A DNA stretch of 64,000 nt from JBFWVJ01 sp050246795 (GTDB lineage: Bacteria; Patescibacteriota; Gracilibacteria; JAUYGZ01): contig JBFWVJ010000003.1 of assembly GCA_050246795.1 (NCBI GenBank), positions 1-64,000 of the forward strand, written 5' to 3'. The notes under the pieces were generated by a model that ran no database searches, was not told the origin of the DNA, and saw only the letters and a list, made by a program, of their open reading frames with translations. The translations under genes and the position numbers were made by a program. The first letter of the stretch is position 1. Every line of letters begins with the position of its first letter. Below are positions 26,652-39,159 of the stretch, piece after piece.

Positions 26652-26682
26652 TTGACAAATAACTCAAATTTAGTGTTATAAT
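26652..26682 (+). promoter_or_regulatory. Promoter of the (p)ppGpp synthetase gene
   Basis: TTGACA (26652-26657) and TATAAT (26677-26682) with a TG one base upstream (extended -10). The 19-nt spacer is long, compatible with an extended -10. TTGACAAATAA and TTAGTG are shared with the promoter at 146-174. Confidence 0.7.
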
Positions 26683-26714
26683 GTCCTATCTAGTTTTGGC
26701 CATAACACTCTTTT

Positions 26715-27791
26715 GTGCTGACAAACAAGCAATTCATCGTCATTGATCAAGAGCTACTAAAAACCTTTGAAGAGTGGTTTGACGTCTTGACATTTTTTAA
26801 TGATAAAACTGAAAACCGTGAGCTAGTAACGGACTACTTTTTTGAGCACTTCGCACAATCGCCAGAAAAGTTCTATGAGTTTGTCCATTTCCTGGAAAAG
26901 AAAATCCTGAAGATTCGAAAAAAAGAAGCCAAGGTAAAGGCATCAAAGCGGTACTTAGAGATTATTTCCTTTCTCTGCGAACGCTTTGGCTTCTGTGAAG
27001 AAAAACGAGAACTCGATGATCTGTGCTTCAAAATCATCAACCCAAGCTCGTACAAAAAGATTTCCAGAGAATTGTCCGCTTATCAAAAGAAATCAGAAGC
27101 GACCATACAGAGCATTCTAGACATTCTCCAGCAAGCGCTGCGTAAACAGAATCACCGATGCTTGATCAAAGGCCGCTACAAAAACATTTACAGCATTTAC
27201 AAGAAGCTTGAAAAAAAGCGTCAGAGAAAAATACAAAACCTAGTGGATATCTTCGCGTTTCGCATCATTACGGAAAAAAATAGTTCCGAAGAGTGCTTTG
27301 AGATCCTCAATCTTCTCCACGACACCTTTTACCCGGTCGCCCACTACTTCGACGATTACATCTCGGTCCCAAAGGTAAACGGATATCAAAGCCTTCACAC
27401 CGGCCTCACCAACATTCTCCCGAACCTCGACATCCCAGTAGAAATCCAGATTAGGACCCAAGAAATGGACCACTTTGCCGAAAAAGGAGTCGCGGCCCAC
27501 TGGATCTACGGAAAAACAAAACAAGCGGCGGTTCCCAATGAAAGAGAACAAATGATCAGCGAATACTTCTCACACCTTTCAAAAGCCAACGACCAAGAAA
27601 AGATGCTCTACTGTTTTTCCTACAAAGGCGATGTATTAAAGCTAAAACGTGGATCGACCATTCTCGACTTCGCAAGCCGCATCCACACGGAACTGCCCAA
27701 AAGAGCAAAGGCAGCCCTCGTGAACGGAAGCAAAAAACGCGTCCACTATCAAATCCAAGAAGGAGACCAAATCAAGCTCCTTCTGAAATAA
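26715..27791 (+). CDS. (p)ppGpp synthetase (RelA/SpoT synthetase + TGS, no hydrolase domain), 358 aa
   Basis: Makes the stringent-response alarmone from ATP and GTP/GDP. The synthetase domain (about 135-260) has KGRYKNIYSIYKKL, LVDIFAFRII, ISVPKVNGYQSLHT and VEIQIRTQEMDHFAEKGVAAHW. A TGS domain (about 298-358) ends the protein. The N-terminal 130 residues are helical and contain no HD hydrolase motif, and the ACT domain is missing. It is thus shorter than RelA/SpoT and differs from small synthetases by having TGS. The GTG start follows a strong promoter. A PAS-GAF gene starts 28 bp downstream. Confidence 0.9.
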   Translation: MLTNKQFIVIDQELLKTFEEWFDVLTFFNDKTENRELVTDYFFEHFAQSPEKFYEFVHFLEKKILKIRKKEAKVKASKRYLEIISFLCERFGFCEEKRELDDLCFKIINPSSYKKISRELSAYQKKSEATIQSILDILQQALRKQNHRCLIKGRYKNIYSIYKKLEKKRQRKIQNLVDIFAFRIITEKNSSEECFEILNLLHDTFYPVAHYFDDYISVPKVNGYQSLHTGLTNILPNLDIPVEIQIRTQEMDHFAEKGVAAHWIYGKTKQAAVPNEREQMISEYFSHLSKANDQEKMLYCFSYKGDVLKLKRGSTILDFASRIHTELPKRAKAALVNGSKKRVHYQIQEGDQIKLLLK

Positions 27792-27819
27792 TCGCCTAAT
27801 ACACCTAGTCACCATCGCT

Positions 27820-29409
27820 ATGTATTCGAATTCAGAGCTGTTCCAAAAAATCGTGACCTGCATGAATGAAGGGATCGTACTAGCCGATGAAGAGGGACGG
27901 ATACTTTTTGTAAATCCAAAATTCTGCGAACTCACCGGAAGAAAAGAGAAAGATCTTGTCGGGCAGGACGCAACCTCATTTTATGATGAGAGAACAGCTA
28001 AAAAGATCAAAGTCATTGACCGAACCCAAAGAAAAAAAGGCATACGATCAAGCTATGAGGGCACACTCATCACCAAGTCGGGCGACGAAGTACCAGTGCT
28101 CATCAGTGGGACCCCACTAGATCAAGGAGGGACTTTCGGAGTCGTGACCGATCTTTCAGAGATGAAGCAAAAAGACAACATGTACCAAAAACTCGTAGAG
28201 AACATGAATGAGGCGGTCTGGGTAGGAGACAAAAATGAACGAACTGTCTACGCCAACCCAAAATTCCGCAACATGATGGGCTATACTCTAGAAGAAATGC
28301 TCGGCAAAAAATCCTATGACTTTTGGGACGAAGAGAGTTGCGCAAGAGTCAGGCACATCAATGAAACAGACCGTGCCAAAGGAAAAAGTTCAAGCTACGA
28401 AGGCAACCTCCTGACGAAAAAAAAGGAACGAATCCCTGTCCTCCTCAGTGGCGCAGCGATCGACCATGGCACAGTCGGGATCATGACCGATTTGCGACCC
28501 CTCAAAGAAAAAGAACAAAAAGAGAAAATCCTGAATACAGCGATCCAATACGCCACTGACGCAATCATTATTTTTGACCAGGAAGGAAGAATCGAATCCT
28601 GGAATGCTGGGGCAAAAATCGTGTTCGGATACAAAAAAGAAGAAATGCTGGGAAAAAATATTAGCAAACTCTTCAATAAAAAGAACACGGGAAAACTCCT
28701 TCAAAACTATCAAATCCTCTACAACTTCGAACTCACCGCGAAACAAAAAAGTCAAAACCAGATTAAGATCGCCGCCACTCTCACTCAAATACCAGACAAC
28801 AACCATGGTGATTCAGGATACTACTTGCTGATCGGCCGGGACGTCACCCACCAGCAGCGAATAGAAGAAGAGCTGACCCTGAAGTATCAGAAAATCAAGG
28901 AAGCCTACAACCAGTATGGCATCGTCAGAAGGCAGATGGACTACCTGTTTGACCTGCTCGACATTTCCAGTGAAAATCCGGACAAAAAAAGCATCGCGGA
29001 CTTCATCGTGAGCTCTGTCATCATGCTGACCAGAGTCGAAGCCTGCGTACTGCGAGTCTACAATAAAGCGAAAAATACCCTCGACCTGGTCTCGAGCTTT
29101 GGTGTGGATGAAGACTGGCAGGGAAAGAAGAGCATCAAATATCAAGACAGCCTGGCAGCCAAAGCCTTTAAACAAAACATGCCGCTACGGATCATTGACA
29201 TCAATGAAGAACCAAAGTACCAATCAGCTTACCTGGCAAGAAAACATCACTTTTCCTCACTTCTACTGATTCCGCTGGTATCAAAAGGAGAGCTGACCGG
29301 AACACTGTCTCTGTACGTAAGTCCGGAAAGAAAACTGGAAATCTTTGAAAACGAGTTTATTGAAAGATACGCGAAACTGATCCAAATGATAATCGGCACA
29401 GTCTTCTAA
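27820..29409 (+). CDS. Three-PAS plus GAF sensory protein without output domain, 529 aa
   Basis: Three PAS domains (about 5-110, 120-235, 240-355), each with the N-P-K-F/W-N-A turn and a Y/W-EG or S-YEG segment; the first two are close duplicates (SSYEGTLITK and SSYEGNLLTK). A short coiled coil and a GAF domain (about 385-529) follow. No kinase, GGDEF, phosphatase or DNA-binding module is present. Cytoplasmic, with no membrane segments. It is probably co-transcribed with the (p)ppGpp synthetase 28 bp upstream, so it may pass a signal to that enzyme; this is inference. Confidence 0.85.
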   Translation: MYSNSELFQKIVTCMNEGIVLADEEGRILFVNPKFCELTGRKEKDLVGQDATSFYDERTAKKIKVIDRTQRKKGIRSSYEGTLITKSGDEVPVLISGTPLDQGGTFGVVTDLSEMKQKDNMYQKLVENMNEAVWVGDKNERTVYANPKFRNMMGYTLEEMLGKKSYDFWDEESCARVRHINETDRAKGKSSSYEGNLLTKKKERIPVLLSGAAIDHGTVGIMTDLRPLKEKEQKEKILNTAIQYATDAIIIFDQEGRIESWNAGAKIVFGYKKEEMLGKNISKLFNKKNTGKLLQNYQILYNFELTAKQKSQNQIKIAATLTQIPDNNHGDSGYYLLIGRDVTHQQRIEEELTLKYQKIKEAYNQYGIVRRQMDYLFDLLDISSENPDKKSIADFIVSSVIMLTRVEACVLRVYNKAKNTLDLVSSFGVDEDWQGKKSIKYQDSLAAKAFKQNMPLRIIDINEEPKYQSAYLARKHHFSSLLLIPLVSKGELTGTLSLYVSPERKLEIFENEFIERYAKLIQMIIGTVF

Positions 29410-30431
29410 GACTCCTGTACCAGATCATGGGCGTACTGGCGGAGGATCGGAGTAAAAAAAGCACTCGAAATCATTCTCATTCGATGCCTCTTGGAAAATT
29501 CAAAGGGTGAATAGGGCTGAACAATCTGAGTAATCGCATCACGCAGAGAAGAAATATACTCTAGCACCGGTCTCAAATGAGTCTTGGTGGAATCAATCTC
29601 AGGATGCCCCTGAAAACTCATCACCATATCAACAGATGTGCTGGGATGCGGGAGATAGCTCACTCCCGGTGGAATAAAACAGTGATCACGAGCTGTGTAC
29701 CTCAAGAGTCCAGCAAATTCAGCAAACACACGCAGATCAGGGATATCAACAGCCGATCCGCCATCCATCCGCTTCGGATAGCCTGAACGCGTAAACGCAA
29801 CCGCTCTAGGGAGAGAAGAATTCAAAGCATAAAGTGAGGGGTGAGCACCAGCAAAATCAACGGGGTAAAATCCAAACTGCGTATCCTGCTTAATCGTCTG
29901 GATCGGCACCCCGATCATCTTGCCATAGGCCTCGATGAGCGTCTGATGGCCAAAGCAAATACCCAGGACGCGAGAACGATGGGTCCGCTGAACCTGCTCT
30001 AAAAGGGGCAAGCTAAAGCGGTTTGTAAAATCTCGGCCAAAATGATCATAGGTATCATTGATACTTCCACCCAAGACAAAAATCCTTCCGTCCTCCGGGA
30101 TGGGATATTCATACTGCTCAGGATCTATTGTGTAGCCTTTGACGTACTTTTTGAACGCCTTCGCCCCTCCCAAAATTTTCGAAAGAGTTCGCCTCATGGC
30201 TGCATTCGTAAAACACCCTTTGTGCTCGATCAACCAGAGCGGTGGCAGACCGTACTTTTGATAGAGCACCTCCAAATATCCCAGCAATGAGGCTCGTTCT
30301 GCTTCAAAAGCCTCGAACTCAGGAACATCAGCATTCATCTGTAAGGGCAGCTTCGGAAATAACGGAAAAGTCTCAGGCTGATACACCCCTGGAGAATCTT
30401 CACCTAAACGATCTGACTGAAGTCCGTACAT
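29406..30431 (-). CDS. Class I glutamine amidotransferase-like protein, 341 aa
   Basis: A GATase-1 fold with the full triad: Cys159 in VLGICFGHQTLIEAYG, then His276 and Glu278 in FQGHPEID. FVLGGSINDTYD precedes the nucleophile as in this family. About 110 extra N-terminal residues are not recognised. It could hydrolyse glutamine or a gamma-glutamyl amide; no synthetase partner is next to it. Instead it is last in a three-gene operon with two methyltransferase-like paralogs, 18 bp after the second. Its stop overlaps the PAS gene's end by 4 bp. Confidence 0.8.
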   Translation of the reverse strand: MYGLQSDRLGEDSPGVYQPETFPLFPKLPLQMNADVPEFEAFEAERASLLGYLEVLYQKYGLPPLWLIEHKGCFTNAAMRRTLSKILGGAKAFKKYVKGYTIDPEQYEYPIPEDGRIFVLGGSINDTYDHFGRDFTNRFSLPLLEQVQRTHRSRVLGICFGHQTLIEAYGKMIGVPIQTIKQDTQFGFYPVDFAGAHPSLYALNSSLPRAVAFTRSGYPKRMDGGSAVDIPDLRVFAEFAGLLRYTARDHCFIPPGVSYLPHPSTSVDMVMSFQGHPEIDSTKTHLRPVLEYISSLRDAITQIVQPYSPFEFSKRHRMRMISSAFFTPILRQYAHDLVQES

Positions 30432-30449
30432 AAAACCTGAGTAAATAGA

Positions 30450-32297
30450 TCAGCGCATGACTTGGCGCAAAGACAAAGCACGTAGCCGAGGGGTGGGATC
30501 AGGCTCTAAAATGGTTTCAGAACGAACCCGCTTCTTTTGCGGAACCTGATAAAAACAACTCAATGCAGACACTTCAACTTGGGGGCCAATGATCGAAAAC
30601 ACATCCTCAATTTTCAAAAGGTGAGGATTAAGTGCCTGAATAAATGCGGCCCAGAAATCAATCGCCTGAATAACGGCGTCCGTGGAAAACTGTTGTCTAA
30701 CCCGGTCCCAATCCTGGTAACGATCATAAAATACCTGCTTGAAAATACGACGGATTTGCGACTCATACCGGATCATGAAGCGGTTGGCATACTCATCTAA
30801 CGGCACAATATCAAAGAAATCAGTATCGATGCATTCCGACAACGTCTCGACAGAACGAAACTGACCGTCATTCTGGGCCCGCTCAAACCAAATCGCCTGA
30901 GCCCTTGTCCGAGGAGAAGCATTCTTTTCCACAAGAGCAAAAGCACGAAACTCTTTTCCAGAGGGAGAAATCGCATTTTTCTGGAGAAGCAAACTCAAGA
31001 CTGCGTCAGAGCGGTCATCCTTCACGTAGGACTCATTACTGGCATCAAAACAATGGACACCCCCCGGCGCGAGACAATCGATGTATCCGTCCAAATCACG
31101 ACGGAAGTCATCATTCAGCTCATGGGAGGCAGCCCTCACGTCCGTGGAAAACCCAACGCTCTCCTTTTCCAGAAGTTCTGGAATACTGAGAAAATCAGCC
31201 TCTGTAAAGCCCTGCAAAGACACCGGAAGCACTCTTCTCAGATCGATGGAAGACTCCTGATCTGGAAAATAAGGATCGTCTGCGAAAAGGCATCGAGCGA
31301 CTTCAGAACAAAATCCTGCCTGAAAGTACTGACCAAGAACTTCCAGGAAAATCCCTTTTCTAAATTGAACATGGTCCATCCCAGCCTCAGTGGGACCAGT
31401 CGGGGGGGACCTGAAATCAAAGTGAATGACACTAAAAAACCAGTACAGGTCACGAAAGTGCTTCTTGACCCCTTCGTCCAATTCACACAGAGTATCACAT
31501 TCGAACTCACCGGAGTCCACATACTCTCCCTTGCTACCAAAGTACTTGTGAATCCAACTTCCCATATCAGCTAAAAGTGAGAACAAAACCTGTATAGAAG
31601 CCCCTTCTCCCAACTCCTGCTTTTCTCTTAAGAGGAAGACACTGAGGATCTGCAGAAACATCAGGATATTTTCATCCTGCTTCAGCTCAGGACGCAAGAA
31701 ATCGCGCAAGAGATTGGAAACCGAAAAATACAACACATTCCCCACAGAAACACACTCCCAATCTGGACACTGCTCCCGTACCCATTGCACATTGCGGTTG
31801 TCACCAGGCCCTCTTTCGAGATATTTCCTTTGTGTATTCATACCCAACACATCTAGGGTCTTGGACAAACTTCGCAATGCCAATGTACGGGCCAATTTCA
31901 TACCGGCACGATTCACATGCCAGTCACCACGGGCATTCTCACGGATACTTCCCACTTCAAATAAGACAAGCTTCAGGTCCTCGTGCTCATGACATGCATC
32001 ATCAGCATCACCAGGAGATACAAAAGCACTGATGAAAGCATGTCGAAACCACCTTTCGACTTCTTCAGGGGAGTCCATCCGAACTCCTCGAAGATGAACT
32101 CTCTCAGGATCTTGTGAGATCAGACACAAAAGCTTCTCTCGAGTCCTCATATAATATGGCCTCCAGTAATCTCCCATAGGATCACCTGATGTCTCGGGAT
32201 TCATCCCTCCGATGACCTCGTTCAAATGATGAGAAGCATCCAGTGGAATTTTTGGGCATGAACTTCCAAAAGTATCATTATGTAAAAACTGAATCAT
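30450..32297 (-). CDS. Divergent methyltransferase-like protein, paralog B, about 615 aa
   Basis: Clearly homologous to the gene upstream (32337-33977). Shared blocks are ERGPGDN...CPDWE..SVGNVLYFSV, SGEFECD...VKKHF and CLAPGGVHCFDAS..SY. GPGD plus the later LAPGG...D resemble motif I and the strand-5 region of class I SAM methyltransferases, with a 200-residue insertion between. Here motif I has degenerated to GPGDN, so catalysis is doubtful. I start it at the ATG at 32297; a TTG at 32303 is also possible. The gap to the upstream gene is under 40 bp. Confidence 0.6.
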   Translation of the reverse strand: MIQFLHNDTFGSSCPKIPLDASHHLNEVIGGMNPETSGDPMGDYWRPYYMRTREKLLCLISQDPERVHLRGVRMDSPEEVERWFRHAFISAFVSPGDADDACHEHEDLKLVLFEVGSIRENARGDWHVNRAGMKLARTLALRSLSKTLDVLGMNTQRKYLERGPGDNRNVQWVREQCPDWECVSVGNVLYFSVSNLLRDFLRPELKQDENILMFLQILSVFLLREKQELGEGASIQVLFSLLADMGSWIHKYFGSKGEYVDSGEFECDTLCELDEGVKKHFRDLYWFFSVIHFDFRSPPTGPTEAGMDHVQFRKGIFLEVLGQYFQAGFCSEVARCLFADDPYFPDQESSIDLRRVLPVSLQGFTEADFLSIPELLEKESVGFSTDVRAASHELNDDFRRDLDGYIDCLAPGGVHCFDASNESYVKDDRSDAVLSLLLQKNAISPSGKEFRAFALVEKNASPRTRAQAIWFERAQNDGQFRSVETLSECIDTDFFDIVPLDEYANRFMIRYESQIRRIFKQVFYDRYQDWDRVRQQFSTDAVIQAIDFWAAFIQALNPHLLKIEDVFSIIGPQVEVSALSCFYQVPQKKRVRSETILEPDPTPRLRALSLRQVMR

Positions 32298-32336
32298 CCT
32301 CAACCAGTAAGGGTAAAAGATTTAACATGATAACAC

Positions 32337-33977
32337 TTAACCAGAACATGTCAATCTTTGATCAGGCAACTTATGTCTCTTGCGGATGTGCTCAAGCCGA
32401 ATATCAAAAAGGTCTAAGGCGATCTCAGAAACAAGAATCGCACGCTCATCGTTCACCCCACGAAACTGCTCTATCAATTCATAGGGATTAAGTCCCTTTC
32501 GCATATACTCATGCACTCGAGAAAGATAATCATTGATTCCTCTAAACGCTTCAAAATCACCCCCATTCTCCACCAAAATATCTTGAATCAATTTGTCCAG
32601 ATCCAAGAACTGACCCTCTATCTCGTCCAAAGGCTGAAATATGAAATCATCTGTCGGAAACATTCCTTTCAATTGATCTCGGCAAAGATACTCAAAACCA
32701 CTTCCTTTCTGCATACCACGCTCCACGCAAATGGACTTCGGACTTCCAGATGCTTTGTCGACAACCACCAAAGCCCTCATGCCTTCATGCTGGCTCAATG
32801 CATGACGTATGGCGGCAAATCGAAGCTTTCTGTTGTAAGATCTCTTATGGCCATCACTCAAGTACACAGCACCTGGCGCCATCATCTCAAAAATACTGGT
32901 AAGAAATGCTGCATACTCTTCATCACCCAAGTGAGAATCAGAACGACAACCATACAGAAAATGAATCCTTCTTCTCAAATGAGGGTTAGCGTTCAACAAC
33001 CGATCCATTTCCTGAAATCGCATACAAATAAATCCCTTAGAAGAGAACTGAACATACTGATGCAAATCAAATGACTGGCTTCCGGAGGCAAGTGCCTGGA
33101 TAAATGCATCAGCAAAAAAATCAGTATAGAAATGAAGAGGCTTGTTTGTACTCAAAAGCTGCATGAACCGTCTTTTCACCTGAGGTGATACCTGCCTCCT
33201 TTCATCAAACTCAAACTCCTCAGAAACCATGTACGTCCCGCTCCTCGAGTCAAAATGATGAGACAACCAATCACGTGCCTCCAATAAGATCGAATAAAGC
33301 TCATTTAAGTCAATAAATTTTTGCTGCCGGGGGTCCTTACCAGAGTGATTGTGCAATCTCATTCTAAATTCCCGCCGGATGAAAATGAAAAAAAGCCTCA
33401 TAAATTCTTCATCATGCTCATTCGCGAGAGGCTTCAAAGTCTGATGGAGCAGCTTCTCTATAGAAAAGAACAAGCGGTCACCCATGCCCGAGTATTGCCA
33501 ATTTGGATGCAGTTTCCTCAATTCATTCAAACTCAAACCATCCCCGGGGCCGATCTCCATGGCAAACAAGTGTTGACGTTCGACCCTCTCCTCTATTACC
33601 TGGTGAAATCCTGCAAAGCTACAACCGAGTCGTTCCTCATATTCCGGCAACTTTCGACCTGAAACATAATCATCCGGAGAATAGATGTTTGGCTGCAGCA
33701 TACCACTGACGATCAGATCACTAACGGGAAGTGATTCATTCGAACTAAAGAGGATATTACAGTATCTTATCAACCAAGGATCATTCTCTTGTGAGAAATG
33801 AGAAGTATCAGAAGATGCCCTCATGGAACGTCGTCGAAGCAAAAGAGTGTTCATAGCCTGACGTACAATAGCAATCCTGCTCGCACGTACAGACGAAATG
33901 GAATCATCCTCACGACTTTCCAAAGAACCTTTAGCAATACCGCGCCTGGGCAAGTCTGGGAAAATCTCTGTAGACAT
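32337..33977 (-). CDS. Divergent methyltransferase-like protein, paralog A, 546 aa
   Basis: First gene of the operon. MEIGPGDGLSLNEL fits SAM-binding motif I of class I methyltransferases, and MMAPGAVYLSDGHKRSY fits the later strand-5 region. Between them lie about 200 residues conserved with paralog B (VSEEFEFD...VKRRF). The N-terminal 90 residues are basic and poorly structured. Substrate unknown; a role in a small-molecule pathway with the amidotransferase-like gene downstream is possible. The start at 33977 follows a near-consensus promoter by about 14 nt; the in-frame GTG at 33983 is less likely. Confidence 0.6.
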   Translation of the reverse strand: MSTEIFPDLPRRGIAKGSLESREDDSISSVRASRIAIVRQAMNTLLLRRRSMRASSDTSHFSQENDPWLIRYCNILFSSNESLPVSDLIVSGMLQPNIYSPDDYVSGRKLPEYEERLGCSFAGFHQVIEERVERQHLFAMEIGPGDGLSLNELRKLHPNWQYSGMGDRLFFSIEKLLHQTLKPLANEHDEEFMRLFFIFIRREFRMRLHNHSGKDPRQQKFIDLNELYSILLEARDWLSHHFDSRSGTYMVSEEFEFDERRQVSPQVKRRFMQLLSTNKPLHFYTDFFADAFIQALASGSQSFDLHQYVQFSSKGFICMRFQEMDRLLNANPHLRRRIHFLYGCRSDSHLGDEEYAAFLTSIFEMMAPGAVYLSDGHKRSYNRKLRFAAIRHALSQHEGMRALVVVDKASGSPKSICVERGMQKGSGFEYLCRDQLKGMFPTDDFIFQPLDEIEGQFLDLDKLIQDILVENGGDFEAFRGINDYLSRVHEYMRKGLNPYELIEQFRGVNDERAILVSEIALDLFDIRLEHIRKRHKLPDQRLTCSG

Positions 33978-33997
33978 AATCACACATTTAATGAGTG

Positions 33998-34025
33998 ATT
34001 ATACACATATAAAACATTTTGTCAA
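33998..34025 (-). promoter_or_regulatory. Strong promoter of the methyltransferase-like/amidotransferase operon
   Basis: Minus strand: TTGACA (34025-34020), 16-nt spacer, TATAAT (34003-33998). Both boxes are perfect consensus. Confidence 0.85.
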
Positions 34026-34093
34026 AAAAAAGCCCTTCATTTTAAGAAAAGCTCTATGATCAACCAAGCGAATTTTTGAGTTTAAAAAAAGCC

Positions 34094-34215
34094 CTGTCTT
34101 GGCGTCAACCTACTCTCCCAGGACCAAAGATCCAAGTACCATAGGCGAGAAGTGGCTTAACTGCTGAGTTCGGGATGGGATCAGGTGTACCCCACTCTCT
34201 ATAAACACCAAGACG
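34094..34215 (-). rRNA. rrf: 5S ribosomal RNA
   Basis: The minus strand shows the 5S helix I ends GTCTTGG and CCAAGAC, the conserved CCCATCCCGAACTCAG and CGCC.ATGGTAC segments and a length near 120 nt. It lies about 295 bp after the 23S gene in the same direction. A T-run just past the 3' end may terminate transcription. Confidence 0.95.
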
Positions 34216-34240
34216 GGACTTTTTTTACAGCATCATGCTG

Positions 34241-34360
34241 AGCTGAAAGCCGTTTGTGGGATTATACCCTCGAAACAGCCTCCACCTCAGTACGATGCAC
34301 TGATCATCTTCAGCTGAAAGCCGTTCGTGGGTTAGACCCGCTAAACAGCCTCCAACTGAA
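34241..34360 (-). repeat. Duplicated stem-loop in the 23S-5S spacer
   Basis: Two imperfect copies of about 49 bp at 34241-34290 and 34312-34360. On the rRNA strand each gives AGGCTGTTT pairing with AAACGGCTT-type sequence over 9 positions, with an inner GGG/CCC. Differences between copies mostly keep the pairs, so a processing stem (for example for RNase III) is likely. The rest of the spacer (34216-34509) holds no gene. Confidence 0.65.
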
Positions 34361-34509
34361 AATGATCAGCTGAAGAGACACAAATTGCACGTTAATCACA
34401 ACTAAATGAAAGATCTCTCTTTCGAGGCACTGAGGATACCTCAGATACTGAGATGAGTCCCAGTCGAACTAAATCGATCTGAGAAGCCCCCAGGCTCTCG
34501 AAGAGAAGA

Positions 34510-37680
<3,171 letters not shown>

Positions 37681-37703
37681 TTCTTTGTATACTCAGTTGT
37701 TTA

Positions 37704-37809
37704 TCCCGCAACAAGTGCGGGACGGATTAACGTGCAATTAGTATCTCTACTAATTGCGGACATACATGTCTTGCAGCACATGTACATCTTTGCCGATCTT
37801 TCAAAGATC
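37704..37809 (-). promoter_or_regulatory. Hairpin-rich leader of the 23S-5S transcript
   Basis: Four perfect stems follow one another: TCCCGCA/TGCGGGA (37704-37722), CAATTAGTA/TACTAATTG (37735-37756), TACATGT/ACATGTA (37763-37784) and GATCTTT/AAAGATC (37795-37809). They probably guide processing or antitermination. No 16S or tRNA lies between the promoter and the 23S gene. Confidence 0.6.
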
Positions 37810-37910
37810 AAGCTCTGCCCGAGGGAAACCCAGGGACAAAGGAAAACCGCAAAACAGAGTAAGCGGCTTAAGGCCAGGATAGATCCAGAAGAAATATCCA
37901 AAGCAGAGAC

Positions 37911-37939
37911 ATCTTATTGATCAGCGGTAGAGGTGTCAA
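37911..37939 (-). promoter_or_regulatory. Promoter of the 23S-5S unit
   Basis: Minus strand: TTGACA (37939-37934), 17-nt spacer, TAAGAT (37916-37911). The transcript would start near 37904, about 225 nt before the 23S 5' end. Confidence 0.75.
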
Positions 37940-38030
37940 TAGAATTGTAAAGATTTTTTCAAAAATCTTTTGAGGGAGTGCACTACAAAAAGAAGCGCAT
38001 ACATCGAACGTCTAAAATAAGCCATTTTCA

Positions 38031-39071
38031 TTAAGCCTCCGGCCGCAATTTCCTCACCTGAGCACCCGCCTTCCACATCTCAGAATCTGCAATCACATTG
38101 AGTTCCTTCTGTAAATTTTCTCGATAATCAGCCTGGGAGTTCTTATCAAGAACGATTTTCGCCTCGGTCCCATCTTCTACTTTCTTATAGAGCTCCTCAA
38201 AGACTGGCGACACGGCGTCTCGAAATCGTCCTTTCCAATCCAGCGCCCCTCGCTGAGCAGTCGTGGAACAATTCGCAAACATCCAGTCCATGCCATTTTC
38301 ACCCACTAAACGAATCAAGCTCTGGGTCAGTTCTTCGACGGTTTCATTGAAGGCTTCACTTGGCGAATGACCATGCTTCCGAAGTTCATCATACTGGGCC
38401 TCCATGATCCCCGCCAAAGCCCCCATCAATACTCCCCGTTCTCCGGTCAAATCGCTGTACACCTCCTTTTCAAAGGTCGTCGGAAACAAATACCCTGATC
38501 CGATAGCAATCCCAAGGGCTAAAACCCGATCGTGAGCCCTTCCAGTCGCATCTTGAAAGATCGCATAACTACTATTCACCCCAGCTCCTGCCAAAAAGTG
38601 TTTACGGACCAATCCACCCGGACCCTTGGGCGCTACCAAAATCACATCCACATCAGTTGGAGGAACCACACCGGTCAAATCTTTGTAAGTAATCGAAAAT
38701 CCGTGGGAAAAATACAAAGCCTTTCCAGGAGTTAAGTGGGACTTCAAGGTCGGCCAAAAATCCTTCTGTCCAGCATCGGACAATAGGTATTGTAAAATAG
38801 TCCCTCTTTCTGCAGCTTCCTCCAAACCGAACAGCGTCTCACCTGGCACCCATCCATCAGCGATAGCCTTTTCCCAACTCTTGGTTCCTTCGCGCTGTCC
38901 TACGATGACCTTGATTCCATTATCCTTCAGATTCAATGACTGACCAGGACCTTGCACTCCGTACCCCAAAATAGCTACCACTTCATCCTTCAAAACTTCC
39001 TGAGCTTTAGAAATGGGGAACTCTTCACGGGTAACGACGTTTTCTTCGACACCGCCAAAGTTGATAAGCAT
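38031..39071 (-). CDS. ilvC: Ketol-acid reductoisomerase
   Basis: Second common step of Ile/Val synthesis: NADPH-dependent isomeration and reduction of acetolactate. It has the nucleotide-binding motif LGYGVQGPGQSLNL and the Mg-binding DLTGERGVLMGALAG region and C-terminal knotted domain. The sequence (GHSPSEAFNETVEE, CSTTAQRGALDW, ending EVRKLRP-like) closely follows the fungal/Bacteroidetes Ilv5 type. 346 residues. It lies apart from ilvB/N/D and is transcribed away from them. Confidence 0.95.
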   Translation of the reverse strand: MLINFGGVEENVVTREEFPISKAQEVLKDEVVAILGYGVQGPGQSLNLKDNGIKVIVGQREGTKSWEKAIADGWVPGETLFGLEEAAERGTILQYLLSDAGQKDFWPTLKSHLTPGKALYFSHGFSITYKDLTGVVPPTDVDVILVAPKGPGGLVRKHFLAGAGVNSSYAIFQDATGRAHDRVLALGIAIGSGYLFPTTFEKEVYSDLTGERGVLMGALAGIMEAQYDELRKHGHSPSEAFNETVEELTQSLIRLVGENGMDWMFANCSTTAQRGALDWKGRFRDAVSPVFEELYKKVEDGTEAKIVLDKNSQADYRENLQKELNVIADSEMWKAGAQVRKLRPEA

Positions 39072-39159
39072 GGTATCAATGTAAAAAGTGTATTCATACT
39101 TGTAGCAAAAAAAGAAAAAAATAAAAACCTTCGATGATGTCAGACGGGAACGACGACAA

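Noticed and set aside
29500..34000. A natural-product cluster built around the amidotransferase
   Set aside because: No synthetase, carrier protein or transporter is present in the neighbourhood; I only report the three-gene unit.
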